From assembly GCA_017461985.1 (NCBI GenBank), contig JAFTSA010000001.1:126301-190300 (forward strand): DNA of 64,000 bases, given 5' to 3'. The DNA is from Clostridia bacterium (GTDB taxonomy: Bacteria > Bacillota > Clostridia > Christensenellales > CAG-917). The notes under the pieces were generated by a model. That model was given only the letters and a program-made list of their open reading frames with translations, did not search any database and had not been told where the DNA came from. Positions 1 to 7,821 of the stretch are shown in pieces. Both the position numbers and the translations under genes were made by a program. The stretch's first letter is position 1, and each line of letters begins with the position of its first letter.

Positions 1-1
1 A

Positions 2-502
2 CTTATTTTCTTTTCACCTCCTACCGTCCTTGGTGTCAACTCCTATGCAGAGTACGTTGCCATTGACACGGATATGAAAGGGGAGGAGGTTTTCACCCGC
101 TACAACAACTCTGTGCCCGAAGGACTGAAAGCAATAGAGTGGTTTGAGTGCGCCAAAAATCCCAACATACAAGGAAAGAGCGTGTCCGCAGACTACGTCT
201 TTGACGTGGACTATTTTGACGTTGATTTAAGTGATGGTCTCACCGTCACCTACAAGAAGAAAGAGGACTTTGTGACTGAGGACATAAGTGGCAAGATTTG
301 TGGCACTTTCAACGCGGACGGCCGTCTTGGTGTACGCCTTGCATCAGGCAACAACAACCTTAGAGCAGATAGACTTGCCACCGCCCTCAACGAGAAGTAT
401 GGCAAGGACATCAAAGTGACAACCATAGCAAAACTGTGTCAATACGTTTTGGTGGACGGAGTGGAAAAATCCGTTGATGAATATTTGAGGGAAACCCCAT
501 GA
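2..502 (+). CDS. DUF2344 family protein (radical SAM-linked), 5' truncated
   Basis: The reading frame is open from the first bases of the window, so this is the C-terminal part (about 166 residues) of a gene that begins upstream; the first in-frame ATG, at 74, is internal. The segment around SPPTVLGVNSYAEYVAID and the position directly before RNase G match the DUF2344 / TIGR03936 family. In Bacillota that domain follows, or is fused to, a B12-binding radical SAM protein. Its biochemical role is not established. The stop overlaps the start of the RNase G gene by 4 bases (ATGA), so the two are probably translationally coupled. The family call rests on remembered sequence pattern plus context. 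Confidence 0.75.
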   Translation, partial: LIFFSPPTVLGVNSYAEYVAIDTDMKGEEVFTRYNNSVPEGLKAIEWFECAKNPNIQGKSVSADYVFDVDYFDVDLSDGLTVTYKKKEDFVTEDISGKICGTFNADGRLGVRLASGNNNLRADRLATALNEKYGKDIKVTTIAKLCQYVLVDGVEKSVDEYLRETP

Positions 503-1965
503 AAAAACTCTTGATTGACTATACGCCGGGCATTGTGCGCGTTGCTCTCGTTGACGGAAAAAACCTTGAGGAATTTTCTGTTGAATATCCGTCAAGAATG
601 GATATTGTAGGCAACGTCTACAAAGGCAAGGTGGAAAATGTCCTTTCAGGAATGAAAGCCGCTTTTGTCAATATTGGTCTTGACAGAAACGGCTTTTTGC
701 ACGTAGGAGAATCCTTGGTCGATGCAGGCAGACTGAATGAAAATCGCGAGCCTGCACCCTTCAACGTAAGCCCCGGTGACGTCATCATGTGTCAAGTGGT
801 GAAGGACCAATTTGGCACAAAAGGCCCTCGTCTTACCACCGAGATTTCTTTGCCCGGCTACTTCCTCGTTTTGCTCCCGGGCACCAACTTCGTCGGGGTG
901 TCAAGAAAGATTTCAAAGGGTGAAAGACGAGATTATCTTGAAGCCCTTGCAAAATCGGTTTGTCCACCGAATACGGGGTTTATCATACGTTCTGCAGCAG
1001 ATAAAGCCTCTGATGATGAAATTAAAGAGGAAATGAAGTCCTTGGTGGAACTGTGGGAAAAGGTGCTGAAAACATATCGCGCATCATCTCCTCAAACCCT
1101 TGTTTTCCAAGAGGCGGAACTTCTTGAAAGAGCAATCCGTGATACACTTTCTGACGGCATTGACAAAATCATAGTCAACGAGCCCGCCCTTGTGAAATTC
1201 CTTGAAAACAAGGTGGGAGATGCCAAAGTTGAGGTGTACGAGGGGGACAGAAATATCTTCCGCAACTACGGTGTTGACGGACAAATCAACAAACTGTTTG
1301 AAAGAAAGGTCAACCTGAAAAGCGGTGGCTATCTCATCATTGACAAGACAGAAGCCCTCACCGTCATTGACGTCAACACAGGCAAGTTTGTAGGGGGCAA
1401 GGACCTTGAAGACACGGTGTATCAAACCAACCTTGAAGGGGCAGAGGAAATTGCAAGGCAACTGCGATTGAGAAACATCGGTGGCATTGTGGTCATCGAC
1501 TTCATAGACATGACTGACAAGGCCCACAGCAAGGAAGTGGTTGAGGCCCTCAAAGAGCATTTGAAGAAGGACCACAAGCGCACCTCCTCAGTTGAAATGA
1601 CCTCTCTTGGACTTGTGGAGTTGACCAGAAAAAAGACCTCGTTGCCCATTGAGGAATTTATGCTTGACAGATGCACTCACTGCCTTGACGGCCACGACGT
1701 ATCCAGCGTGCAAGCCCTTTTGATGATGAGGGGTGACCTCATTGAAACAGTGGTGAGAAACAAGTGGGACAAGGTGCAAGTGCGCCTCAATCCCGACCTT
1801 GTTGAAGCTTTCCACGACGTGGACGTTTTGTCAAAGGACAAGGCTGGCGTGCTGAAAGACAAAAAGGTGTATTTATTGGCGGACAATTCTACTCATAGAA
1901 TTGACTACGAAATTGAAAAGATAGAAGATGAAAAGCAGGTGAGCAAAAAGGCAATTTTGCTATAA
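499..1965 (+). CDS. rng: Ribonuclease G/E family endoribonuclease
   Basis: Single-strand-specific endoribonuclease that processes rRNA and mRNA 5' ends in the cytoplasm. At 488 residues it matches RNase G and lacks the long C-terminal scaffold of RNase E. An S1 RNA-binding domain lies at about residues 36-125 (GNVYKGKVENVLSGMKAAFV). The catalytic core carries the two metal-binding aspartate motifs, VIDVNTGKFVG (about 288) and VVIDFIDM (about 331), and the zinc-link CxxC (RCTHC, about 390). It also has the family stretch TSLGLVELTRKK. The start overlaps the upstream DUF2344 stop. The common Bacillota neighbours rplU and rpmA do not follow; a dehydrogenase with its own promoter does. Confidence 0.95.
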   Translation: MKKLLIDYTPGIVRVALVDGKNLEEFSVEYPSRMDIVGNVYKGKVENVLSGMKAAFVNIGLDRNGFLHVGESLVDAGRLNENREPAPFNVSPGDVIMCQVVKDQFGTKGPRLTTEISLPGYFLVLLPGTNFVGVSRKISKGERRDYLEALAKSVCPPNTGFIIRSAADKASDDEIKEEMKSLVELWEKVLKTYRASSPQTLVFQEAELLERAIRDTLSDGIDKIIVNEPALVKFLENKVGDAKVEVYEGDRNIFRNYGVDGQINKLFERKVNLKSGGYLIIDKTEALTVIDVNTGKFVGGKDLEDTVYQTNLEGAEEIARQLRLRNIGGIVVIDFIDMTDKAHSKEVVEALKEHLKKDHKRTSSVEMTSLGLVELTRKKTSLPIEEFMLDRCTHCLDGHDVSSVQALLMMRGDLIETVVRNKWDKVQVRLNPDLVEAFHDVDVLSKDKAGVLKDKKVYLLADNSTHRIDYEIEKIEDEKQVSKKAILL

Positions 1966-1996
1966 GCTGAAAATAGGGGCTAAAAAATAAAAACTA

Positions 1997-2025
1997 TTGC
2001 AATAGTCCTCTCGTTGTGATATATT
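1997..2025 (+). promoter_or_regulatory. Promoter of the dehydrogenase gene
   Basis: TTGCAA (1997-2002), 17-bp spacer, TATATT (2020-2025). The start codon at 2035 is only 9 bases past the -10 box and no Shine-Dalgarno lies between, so the transcript would carry at most a few leader bases. Confidence 0.55.
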
Positions 2026-2034
2026 TAATACAAT

Positions 2035-3006
2035 ATGAAAAAATGGTGTATTGAAAACGAAAACGATATCACTTTGGTTGAAAACGTTGTCCCTCGTGGC
2101 GACGATGAAGTCAAAGTGAAAATGGCAAAAGTGGCGGTGTCCTCTGACGACCTCGTCTATTTTGCCACAGACGCAGACCATATCGTCCCCGGACATAGTG
2201 GTGTTGCATACGTCAGTGAGGCAGATGAATCCCTTGGATTCAAACTTGGCTCACGTGTCATAGTCAGCCCCTTTGTCAAGAGTGTAGAGCACGGCGTTGA
2301 AAAGGTCCGTGTCCTCGGTGAGGACAAAGATGGTCTTCTTGTGGACTTCATTTCACTGCCTGCCGAAAACGTTTACGCAATCCCCGACGGCATCACCGAT
2401 GATGAAGCCATCTTCACCGACTATATTGCTCTTGGCAGCAACATCATTGAAAGTATGGATTCAAGAAAGGGTGACTACGTTGTCATCGTAGGGGCAAGCA
2501 CCATTGGTCTTATCCTGTCACAGTTGGCTATATATTATCAACTTGTGCCTATCTTGGTGGATATGGACGCGGACAAACTCCGTGTGGCAGAAAGCTGGGG
2601 AGTGTATTATACACTCAATCCTATGTTTGACAACCTTGAAAGACGTGTTGATGAAATCACCGGCGGACGCAAGTGTGAGTTTTCAGTTTTCTGTGGTGGA
2701 GACGGAATCCCCTTTGTCAATGCAGCGCGCCTTGTCAAGGAAAACGGCGTTGTCCTCATCGCAGGCTATTCTACCCACAAGAAGCACCAACTTGATATGG
2801 ACATTGTCCTTTCAAAGCAACTGACCGTGAAGGGTGTCGGTGACGGATATGGTGAAATGAGCACCGCAATCAACCTTCTTGCCAACAAAATCGTCAAACT
2901 TGACGGTCTCATCACCAAGAAAGTCTATTTTGAAGACGTGCCCGCCCTTGTAAGAGAGTGTGTGGACTATCCGTTACAGAATAATAATGTATTGATAGAA
3001 ATTTAA
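2035..3006 (+). CDS. Medium-chain dehydrogenase/reductase, zinc ligands missing
   Basis: 323-residue protein with MDR (alcohol dehydrogenase-like) layout: an N-terminal GroES-like domain and a Rossmann domain with the nucleotide-binding stretch VVIVGASTIGLILSQLA at about 150-165. The catalytic zinc residues of classical members are not there. The usual Cys-Gly-Thr-Asp region reads SSDD, and GHE reads GHS. The lobe that normally carries four structural-zinc cysteines contains none. It is therefore either a zinc-independent NAD(P)H oxidoreductase or a diverged member; the substrate cannot be read from sequence. The start at 2035 is supported by the family N-terminus, because later methionines would remove the first beta strands. 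It stands alone between a promoter and a strong terminator. Confidence 0.75.
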   Translation: MKKWCIENENDITLVENVVPRGDDEVKVKMAKVAVSSDDLVYFATDADHIVPGHSGVAYVSEADESLGFKLGSRVIVSPFVKSVEHGVEKVRVLGEDKDGLLVDFISLPAENVYAIPDGITDDEAIFTDYIALGSNIIESMDSRKGDYVVIVGASTIGLILSQLAIYYQLVPILVDMDADKLRVAESWGVYYTLNPMFDNLERRVDEITGGRKCEFSVFCGGDGIPFVNAARLVKENGVVLIAGYSTHKKHQLDMDIVLSKQLTVKGVGDGYGEMSTAINLLANKIVKLDGLITKKVYFEDVPALVRECVDYPLQNNNVLIEI

Positions 3007-3040
3007 AAAACGCACTAAATCGCGAATAGCATTGTCAAGA

Positions 3041-3067
3041 AAAGCACTCGTATTGAGTGCTTTTTTT
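3041..3067 (+). terminator. Intrinsic terminator after the dehydrogenase gene
   Basis: Perfect stem AAAGCACTC / GAGTGCTTT with loop GTATT, running into a T tract (3061-3067). Confidence 0.85.
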
Positions 3068-3090
3068 ACTAATTGTGTGCGAACTCCTCT

Positions 3091-3356
3091 AAGCATATGT
3101 CCCCCTTCCTCACGTGTTTCCCCCTTCTGCCATTCGGCAGAGCCCTACTGGCAGGGCAACACTCGGCTCTCGCACATTAAGCGGCGTCGCCTCATTATGC
3201 CACTCGTTGCGTTGGTGCAAAAAAAACAGAGCGCACCCGCAACTTCGTACTCTCGTCTGGTGCTCGGCGCTCCCTTCCTCGTCGCCGCTGCTCCTCGCGT
3301 TTCGTCTTCGCTCATTGTGAGTGCTAGTATAAGAACGCAACGAATAAGCAAAGTGC
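3091..3356 (+). repeat. Long dispersed repeat, copy A
   Basis: About 266 bp of GC-richer, pyrimidine-rich sequence nearly identical to 27614-27884 (same strand) and to the reverse complement of 62666-62979. Shared landmarks include CCCCCTTCCTCACGTGTTTC near the start, CTCGCACATTAAGCG and TTGCGTTGGTGCAAAAAAA in the middle, and CGTCGCCGCTGCTCCTCGCG towards the end. Short open frames exist in it on both strands, but none is consistently preserved or preceded by a ribosome site. No transposase, clear terminal inverted repeat or target duplication is visible. It fills most of the gene-free stretch 3007-3498, between two terminators. Confidence 0.85.
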
Positions 3357-3374
3357 GTATTGCTTCTCACCACA

Positions 3375-3455
3375 ACTGCGAACAGAGTGAGCAATATCAC
3401 TTGCCGTAGGCAAATATAACTTTGCAAAGCAAAATATAACTGCGAAGCAATATAT
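3375..3455. repeat. Cluster of about 20-bp mini-palindrome units
   Basis: Three clear units and one degenerate unit in a row, each a small palindrome followed by an ATATAAC-like spacer: TTGCCGTAGGCAA (3401-3413), TTTGCAAAGCAAA (3421-3433) and TGCGAAGCA (3441-3449). A looser unit lies before them, ending GCAATATCAC. The palindromes differ in sequence but keep the TTGC...GCAA pattern. They sit immediately after long repeat copy A. Confidence 0.7.
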
Positions 3456-3461
3456 CTTAAA

Positions 3462-3491
3462 AAAAAAGACACTCAATTGAGTGTCTTTTTT
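3462..3491. terminator. Bidirectional terminator
   Basis: Perfect 30-base palindrome centred on CAATTG, with A tracts on one side and T tracts on the other (GACACTC...GAGTGTC). It lies 7 bases past the stop of the minus-strand DUF4364 gene and would end transcription from both sides. Confidence 0.85.
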
Positions 3492-3498
3492 AATTGTC

Positions 3499-4038
3499 TT
3501 AATCAAGCAAAGTGTCGTGGAGGAGGGCGTAGGTTTGTGAGGCTTTGTCTACCCAACTCTTGTACATAAACTTTGCAAGGGAGCGGTTTGCCACAACCAT
3601 CTTCAACTCCATAAGAGTGGTGCTTTCGTTGTTTATCTTCATGATGACTGTGTATGTGCCGTCAGCGTTTTTGGAGTAGTCGCAGAAATAGGACTGACGC
3701 TTCTTAAATCTCATACGATTATCGCGTGCGTAGGCGGTGATTTCGTCACGGATTGAAGAGGGGATACGGGTGAAGAACAATGCAAGGCAGGATATGCCGT
3801 CTTGGGTTATGTTCAAGCACTCGCTTTTGGGCACTCTGTACACAAGATTGGTGTCTACAAGCTCTGAAAGATACTGCTTGCACTCCATATAACTGAGCCA
3901 ATCGTTTTCAGAAGAGCATACGTCAAGGACGGTGGCTTCCGTAAGGGGTATAGCCATCTTCTCAAAAACGAACAAAATCACAAGTTTTTGGATTTTGCTG
4001 TCCATAGGTATAGGTGTTTTTGAGTTTGTCAAGTCCAC
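3499..4038 (-). CDS. DUF4364 family protein (winged-helix-like regulator)
   Basis: About 179 residues. The core IQKLVILFVFEKMAIPLTEA, followed by a YLSELVDTNLVYRV segment and an ITQDGISCLALFFTRIP segment, matches the clostridial DUF4364 family, which resembles winged-helix DNA-binding proteins. I chose the GTG at 4038 rather than the longer ATG frame from 4110. A promoter (TTGAAC-18-TACAAT, 4097-4068) lies inside the longer frame, so that ATG would not be transcribed. The GTG is preceded by an AGGAAG ribosome site at good spacing. An ATG at 4005 is a third option. Its targets are unknown; it stands alone, convergent to copy A of the long repeat. Confidence 0.75.
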   Translation of the reverse strand: MDLTNSKTPIPMDSKIQKLVILFVFEKMAIPLTEATVLDVCSSENDWLSYMECKQYLSELVDTNLVYRVPKSECLNITQDGISCLALFFTRIPSSIRDEITAYARDNRMRFKKRQSYFCDYSKNADGTYTVIMKINNESTTLMELKMVVANRSLAKFMYKSWVDKASQTYALLHDTLLD

Positions 4039-4067
4039 AGTGCACTTCCTTTTTTTCGTGTTTTTGG

Positions 4068-4097
4068 ATTGTATCACGACTGAAGAAAAAAGTTCAA
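4068..4097 (-). promoter_or_regulatory. Promoter of the DUF4364 gene
   Basis: On the minus strand TTGAAC (4097-4092), 18 bp, TACAAT (4073-4068). It decides the start codon of the gene by placing the transcription start near 4061. Confidence 0.6.
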
Positions 4098-4160
4098 TCT
4101 TTTGCGACAAAATTTTTTAAAATTCAAAATGTTGTATCACAAATATTTTTCACCACAAGA

Positions 4161-4203
4161 AAACAACAAAAAACCGCCGAAATTTTAATCTTTCAGCGGT
4201 TTT
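4161..4203 (-). terminator. Intrinsic terminator after the M20 peptidase
   Basis: Arms 4170-4182 and 4191-4203 (AAAACCGC / GCGGTTTT with one mismatch inside), followed on the minus strand by a T-rich tract. Confidence 0.75.
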
Positions 4204-4266
4204 AGACGGGGTGATTAAGTTTGTTGCGGATTAGATTTGCAGGTGTCTAAACCTCAAAAACAAGTC

Positions 4267-5763
4267 TTACTCAGCAAGGGTGTTGTCAAGGCAACGGATG
4301 AAGAAAGCGGTTGCCTTTTCAAGTTGGTCAACGTGGAGACGCTCGTTTATGCCGTGTATTCTTGCTTGGTCGTCAAGAGAGTTGATGAAAGGTCCAAAGC
4401 GGAACACGTTGTCCGTCAAAGGGTTATAGAATCTTGCATCACTTGCCGCGATGAACATATAGGGTGCAACTACGATGTCGTCAAAGGTTTCAAGGATTGA
4501 CCTACGTATGTTTTCATAGGCGGTGCAGTGGACGTCTGCTTCGGCAGAGGGGTTGGAGTAGTTCAGGAGTTTCACCTCAACACGACCCTTTTTCACGTCC
4601 TTTTTCAGCAGTTTTTCAAGATATGCCTTGACGTCTTCCGCCTTTTCACCGGTTATCATACGATAGTTGATGTTGACCTTTGCCTCTTTTGGTATGACGT
4701 TTCTTGCGTCACTGCCCCAAAGCATAGTGGGTGCAAAGGTGGTGCGGACAAGTGCGTTTGTCATAGGGGCTGCCAAAGTGAAGATGAATTTGACAAGAGG
4801 GGACATAACGTCGCGGTTGGTGAGAGCAAACTTGAAAATTCTGCCAAGAGCACTGCCACCGCAGTAAGGAGAAAGTTCCTTGAAGGTTTCTTTTGTCAAG
4901 GCAGTCCAGCGGGTTTTCATAGGATTCTTTTCAATTTTGCAAATTGCATTTGCAAGGACGCCGTCCGCCGTAGGGGGATTGGGGTTTGAAGCGTGTCCGC
5001 CAGACTTTCTCACCACGATTTCAAGGTCGCCGTTTCCTTTTTCCGCCGCACCTATGAGGGCAACGGTGTGAGGTATGCCAAGCATTTTGCCGTCAATGAC
5101 TGTGCCACCTTCGTCTATGACGAATTCAATTTCCACACCCTTGTCTTTCAGGTGTTTGACTATGCTTGATGCACCAACGATTGAAGTGCCCGGCTCTTCG
5201 TCGTGTCCAAAACAGAGATATAGGTCGCGGTCAAAGACTTTGCCTTGACTGAGGTGATACTCCACCGCTTCAAGAAGAGCGATCATATGACCTTTCATAT
5301 CCTGTGTGCCTCTGCCGTAGATATATCCGTCATCAGTCAACTCACCAGAGAAGGGAGGGTGCTCCCATCCGTCAACAGGGGCAGGCACAACGTCAATATG
5401 GCTGAGATAACATCCGCCTTTCAGGGCAGGATTTTTGCCTTTAAGGTGATAGATGATGCTATAGTCCGCAATGATAGTGCGCTCCGCCTTCTCGTTGAGA
5501 AGGGGATATGCCTTTTCAAGCCAGTTGCGGTAGTCTATGAAGGGTTGGACGTTGTCCACGTAGTCCTCAACCATAGTCACTGTGGGGATACGGACGGCCT
5601 CACGCAGGTGCTGGACGGCCTTGTCCTTGTCAATTTGGACAGGGGGCGCAAGTTCCACAGGGGCGTGTTTGGGTTTGTTGAGAGCGGTGCGGATGATGAG
5701 AGCGGTGAAAAACAACACTATCACCCCTGCAATGACGATGGCGACAATTTCTCCGGGTGTCAT
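4267..5763 (-). CDS. M20 family metallopeptidase, N-terminally membrane-anchored
   Basis: 498 residues. One N-terminal hydrophobic segment (about 5-26) is followed by a complete M20 zinc peptidase: the zinc/catalytic motif LSHIDVVPAPVDGW (about 120), GRGTQDMKGH (about 150), the general-base EE in GHDEEPGTS (about 187) and the C-terminal histidine in HGINERLH. The arrangement and the anchor resemble the Gly-X carboxypeptidase / PM20D1 branch, which hydrolyses small peptides or N-acyl amino acids; the actual substrate is inferred only. A clear AGGAGA site precedes the ATG. The gene is monocistronic on the minus strand and divergent from the lipoprotein hydrolase. The topology suggests an extracytoplasmic catalytic domain if the segment acts as an uncleaved signal anchor. 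Confidence 0.88.
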   Translation of the reverse strand: MTPGEIVAIVIAGVIVLFFTALIIRTALNKPKHAPVELAPPVQIDKDKAVQHLREAVRIPTVTMVEDYVDNVQPFIDYRNWLEKAYPLLNEKAERTIIADYSIIYHLKGKNPALKGGCYLSHIDVVPAPVDGWEHPPFSGELTDDGYIYGRGTQDMKGHMIALLEAVEYHLSQGKVFDRDLYLCFGHDEEPGTSIVGASSIVKHLKDKGVEIEFVIDEGGTVIDGKMLGIPHTVALIGAAEKGNGDLEIVVRKSGGHASNPNPPTADGVLANAICKIEKNPMKTRWTALTKETFKELSPYCGGSALGRIFKFALTNRDVMSPLVKFIFTLAAPMTNALVRTTFAPTMLWGSDARNVIPKEAKVNINYRMITGEKAEDVKAYLEKLLKKDVKKGRVEVKLLNYSNPSAEADVHCTAYENIRRSILETFDDIVVAPYMFIAASDARFYNPLTDNVFRFGPFINSLDDQARIHGINERLHVDQLEKATAFFIRCLDNTLAE

Positions 5764-5855
5764 AATTTTCTCCTAAGATTTGTTGATTTCATTATATACC
5801 ATATTGAAAAATTTTCAAGAGTGACCTTTTCAGTGTTTGTGGGCGGAGTTCAGTG

Positions 5856-5884
5856 TTGACATATTGCCCTTTTAGATGTATAGT
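5856..5884 (+). promoter_or_regulatory. Promoter of the lipoprotein hydrolase
   Basis: TTGACA (5856-5861), 17 bp, TATAGT (5879-5884). It lies inside a longer GTG-initiated frame, which fixes the true start downstream at 5913. Confidence 0.75.
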
Positions 5885-5912
5885 TTATCCTAGAGAAATA
5901 TGGGGTGAAATT

Positions 5913-7466
5913 ATGAAAAAAACACTTATTTTCATATCAATAACAATGGTTTTGGTGTTGTGCGTGGGTATGGTTGCTTGCAATCCCACTGACGACACAA
6001 CCCCCGACACCGACAACAGATATCCTATCATTGACGAACTCGTCTTGACAGAGACCGTGGATTACACCACCGTTGAACTGAACGAAGAAAAATATCCCGC
6101 TCTCAGTGACCAAGGTCTTTTCATCATCACTGGTTATGACGAAAACGACTATAGCAAAGTCATTGAAGTGCCTGCAGACGATGAGGACAACATCCGCAAT
6201 CACTTTGACCCTGCAAAGCCCACCCTTATCATCATCCACGGATTGCAATTGGGCGTAGGCAGAGATGGTGCGGTGTATATGACCACGGAAAATAGAGCAG
6301 AGGAAGTGAGAAGTTCAATCTACAACAAATACGTCACAGGGGGAGAACATCCTTATTTTGACAACGACTTGTACAGAGAGGAGCACGACCTTTCAAAATA
6401 TTGGTTTGACGGTTGTTCAGTCAACAGAGAGCCATACAACGTGTTCTACTTCCACTATGAACGCTTTGCCGACACCATAGACGGTGCAGGCATTGGTGCA
6501 GTGGGCGCTCCCACCACCGTTGTGGACAGAATTTGGTCAAGAGACAACGGCGTGCAAGCAATGTATTTTGACGACGTAACAGGTGAATACGTATACACCG
6601 AAGAGGACGAAGCCATCGGCGGATATTCAGTGGCAGAGATGTTTGTCGGTGAATATCTCAGAGCATTTGGCTATGTGGACAGCCTTTATCCTCAATACAA
6701 AGGGGACGACAGAATCCGCACCGCAGCCCACTCAATGGGTGGCGTGGTGACAGTTGCAAGCAGTATTCTTTTGAAGCAAGTGGCAGAAAATGGTGCAATT
6801 GACCTTAATCTCACGCCGTCAAGACACATCCAAATGGACAGTTATATCTCAATGCCTTTCTTCGAGACCTCTGCAGACACCAAAATCGCTTGGAGTCAAA
6901 AGCCCTACGTTGAATTGTTGAATGGTGACGGCACTGTGGACGAAGGCAACTACTCACCCACCGAAAACTATCTTGAAGCTATCGAAACCCTTGTGCTCCG
7001 CTACAACGTGGCAATAGACTATTACGTCTTGACTGGCCTTGTCGTGCCTTTCCTTGGTATGGCGGATTGGAACAATGAAACACTCCAATGGGACAAAAAC
7101 ACATATCCCTACGATATGGCATTTGCCGCCAATAGAGTTATGGCAGTGACCACAATCGTCATCATCAAACCCTACTTTGCAGGTTTGAAGAATATGGTGA
7201 CAACAGCAGGGCACAACCCTGTGAGAGAATGGGTGCTCAGCTCATATCTCTATGACGCTCCCACCGTGACAAAGGACGGCGTCACTTACGTCGTGCCCAC
7301 CGCAGCAATGTCCAACGAGGACGTCATCGCACTCCGTGGCACACTGTTTGAAATGCGCCACCGTGACTATGACGGAAACCATCTTATGCCTGGTGACAGT
7401 GACGCGTCATCATACAGAACGGAAACCGTCCGCTGTGACGATGACGGCTTTGTAAAATTGAAATAG
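5913..7466 (+). CDS. Secreted lipoprotein with alpha/beta-hydrolase fold
   Basis: 517 residues from ATG 5913, which has a GGGGTGA ribosome site; the frame runs further upstream to a GTG at 5853, but that lies at the promoter. The N-terminus is a lipoprotein signal ending VGMVAC, so the protein is probably lipid-anchored outside the membrane. It carries the oxyanion region LIIIHGLQLGVG, the nucleophile elbow AHSMGG (serine, near residue 277) and a late histidine in YDGNHLMPG. These are the marks of a serine hydrolase (lipase/esterase type); the substrate is unknown. The elbow has Ala in place of the first Gly of GxSxG, seen in some lipases. Monocistronic, closed by a strong terminator. Confidence 0.82.
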   Translation: MKKTLIFISITMVLVLCVGMVACNPTDDTTPDTDNRYPIIDELVLTETVDYTTVELNEEKYPALSDQGLFIITGYDENDYSKVIEVPADDEDNIRNHFDPAKPTLIIIHGLQLGVGRDGAVYMTTENRAEEVRSSIYNKYVTGGEHPYFDNDLYREEHDLSKYWFDGCSVNREPYNVFYFHYERFADTIDGAGIGAVGAPTTVVDRIWSRDNGVQAMYFDDVTGEYVYTEEDEAIGGYSVAEMFVGEYLRAFGYVDSLYPQYKGDDRIRTAAHSMGGVVTVASSILLKQVAENGAIDLNLTPSRHIQMDSYISMPFFETSADTKIAWSQKPYVELLNGDGTVDEGNYSPTENYLEAIETLVLRYNVAIDYYVLTGLVVPFLGMADWNNETLQWDKNTYPYDMAFAANRVMAVTTIVIIKPYFAGLKNMVTTAGHNPVREWVLSSYLYDAPTVTKDGVTYVVPTAAMSNEDVIALRGTLFEMRHRDYDGNHLMPGDSDASSYRTETVRCDDDGFVKLK

Positions 7467-7515
7467 GGATTGTCCGCCAAATTTAGGGCAATTTGAAAGC
7501 AAAAAAATCCAAATG

Positions 7516-7543
7516 GGAGGAGAGCAATCTCCTCCTTTTTTTT
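7516..7543 (+). terminator. Intrinsic terminator after the lipoprotein hydrolase
   Basis: Stem GGAGGAGA / TCTCCTCC with loop GCAA, then eight T. Confidence 0.9.
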
Positions 7544-7651
7544 GTTGTAAAAAAACCGCAAAAAACAAGTTTCAACAATCTTCGCAAAAAATTTTTTGCC
7601 CCAAAATCGGTGATGTAATGGGGTGAATTGCCCTGCTCGTAAAATAGGGTA

Positions 7652-7693
7652 TTGACTTTTTAACTTAACGAATATATCATATTTTTGTATAAT
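7652..7693 (+). promoter_or_regulatory. Overlapping promoters of the giant surface protein
   Basis: Two candidates: TTGACT (7652-7657)-17-TATCAT (7675-7680), and TTAACG (7665-7670)-17-TATAAT (7688-7693). They leave a leader of about 120-135 bases before the ATG, holding small hairpins (GGTGA-GAAG-TCACC near 7739-7752) that I could not assign to a known riboswitch. The gene-free stretch 7467-7821 otherwise holds only the preceding terminator. Confidence 0.6.
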
Positions 7694-7821
7694 TTTGTGT
7701 AGGCGTGCGTATATGTGTGTGAGAGCGCGACTAGGCTCGGGTGAGAAGTCACCAAAAAGACCACAAGATTATCCCAACATTTTGTAAACTCACAATGCTC
7801 GTTGAGCTTTAGAGGTGAATT

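Noticed and set aside
1084..1575. 163-codon minus-strand frame inside rng
   Set aside because: Shadow of the conserved RNase core; no start signal and no family resemblance.
3110..3472. Open frames within the long repeat copies (also 27672-27926 and 62871-63263)
   Set aside because: The frames change between copies because of small insertions, and none has a ribosome site. The DNA, not a protein, is conserved.
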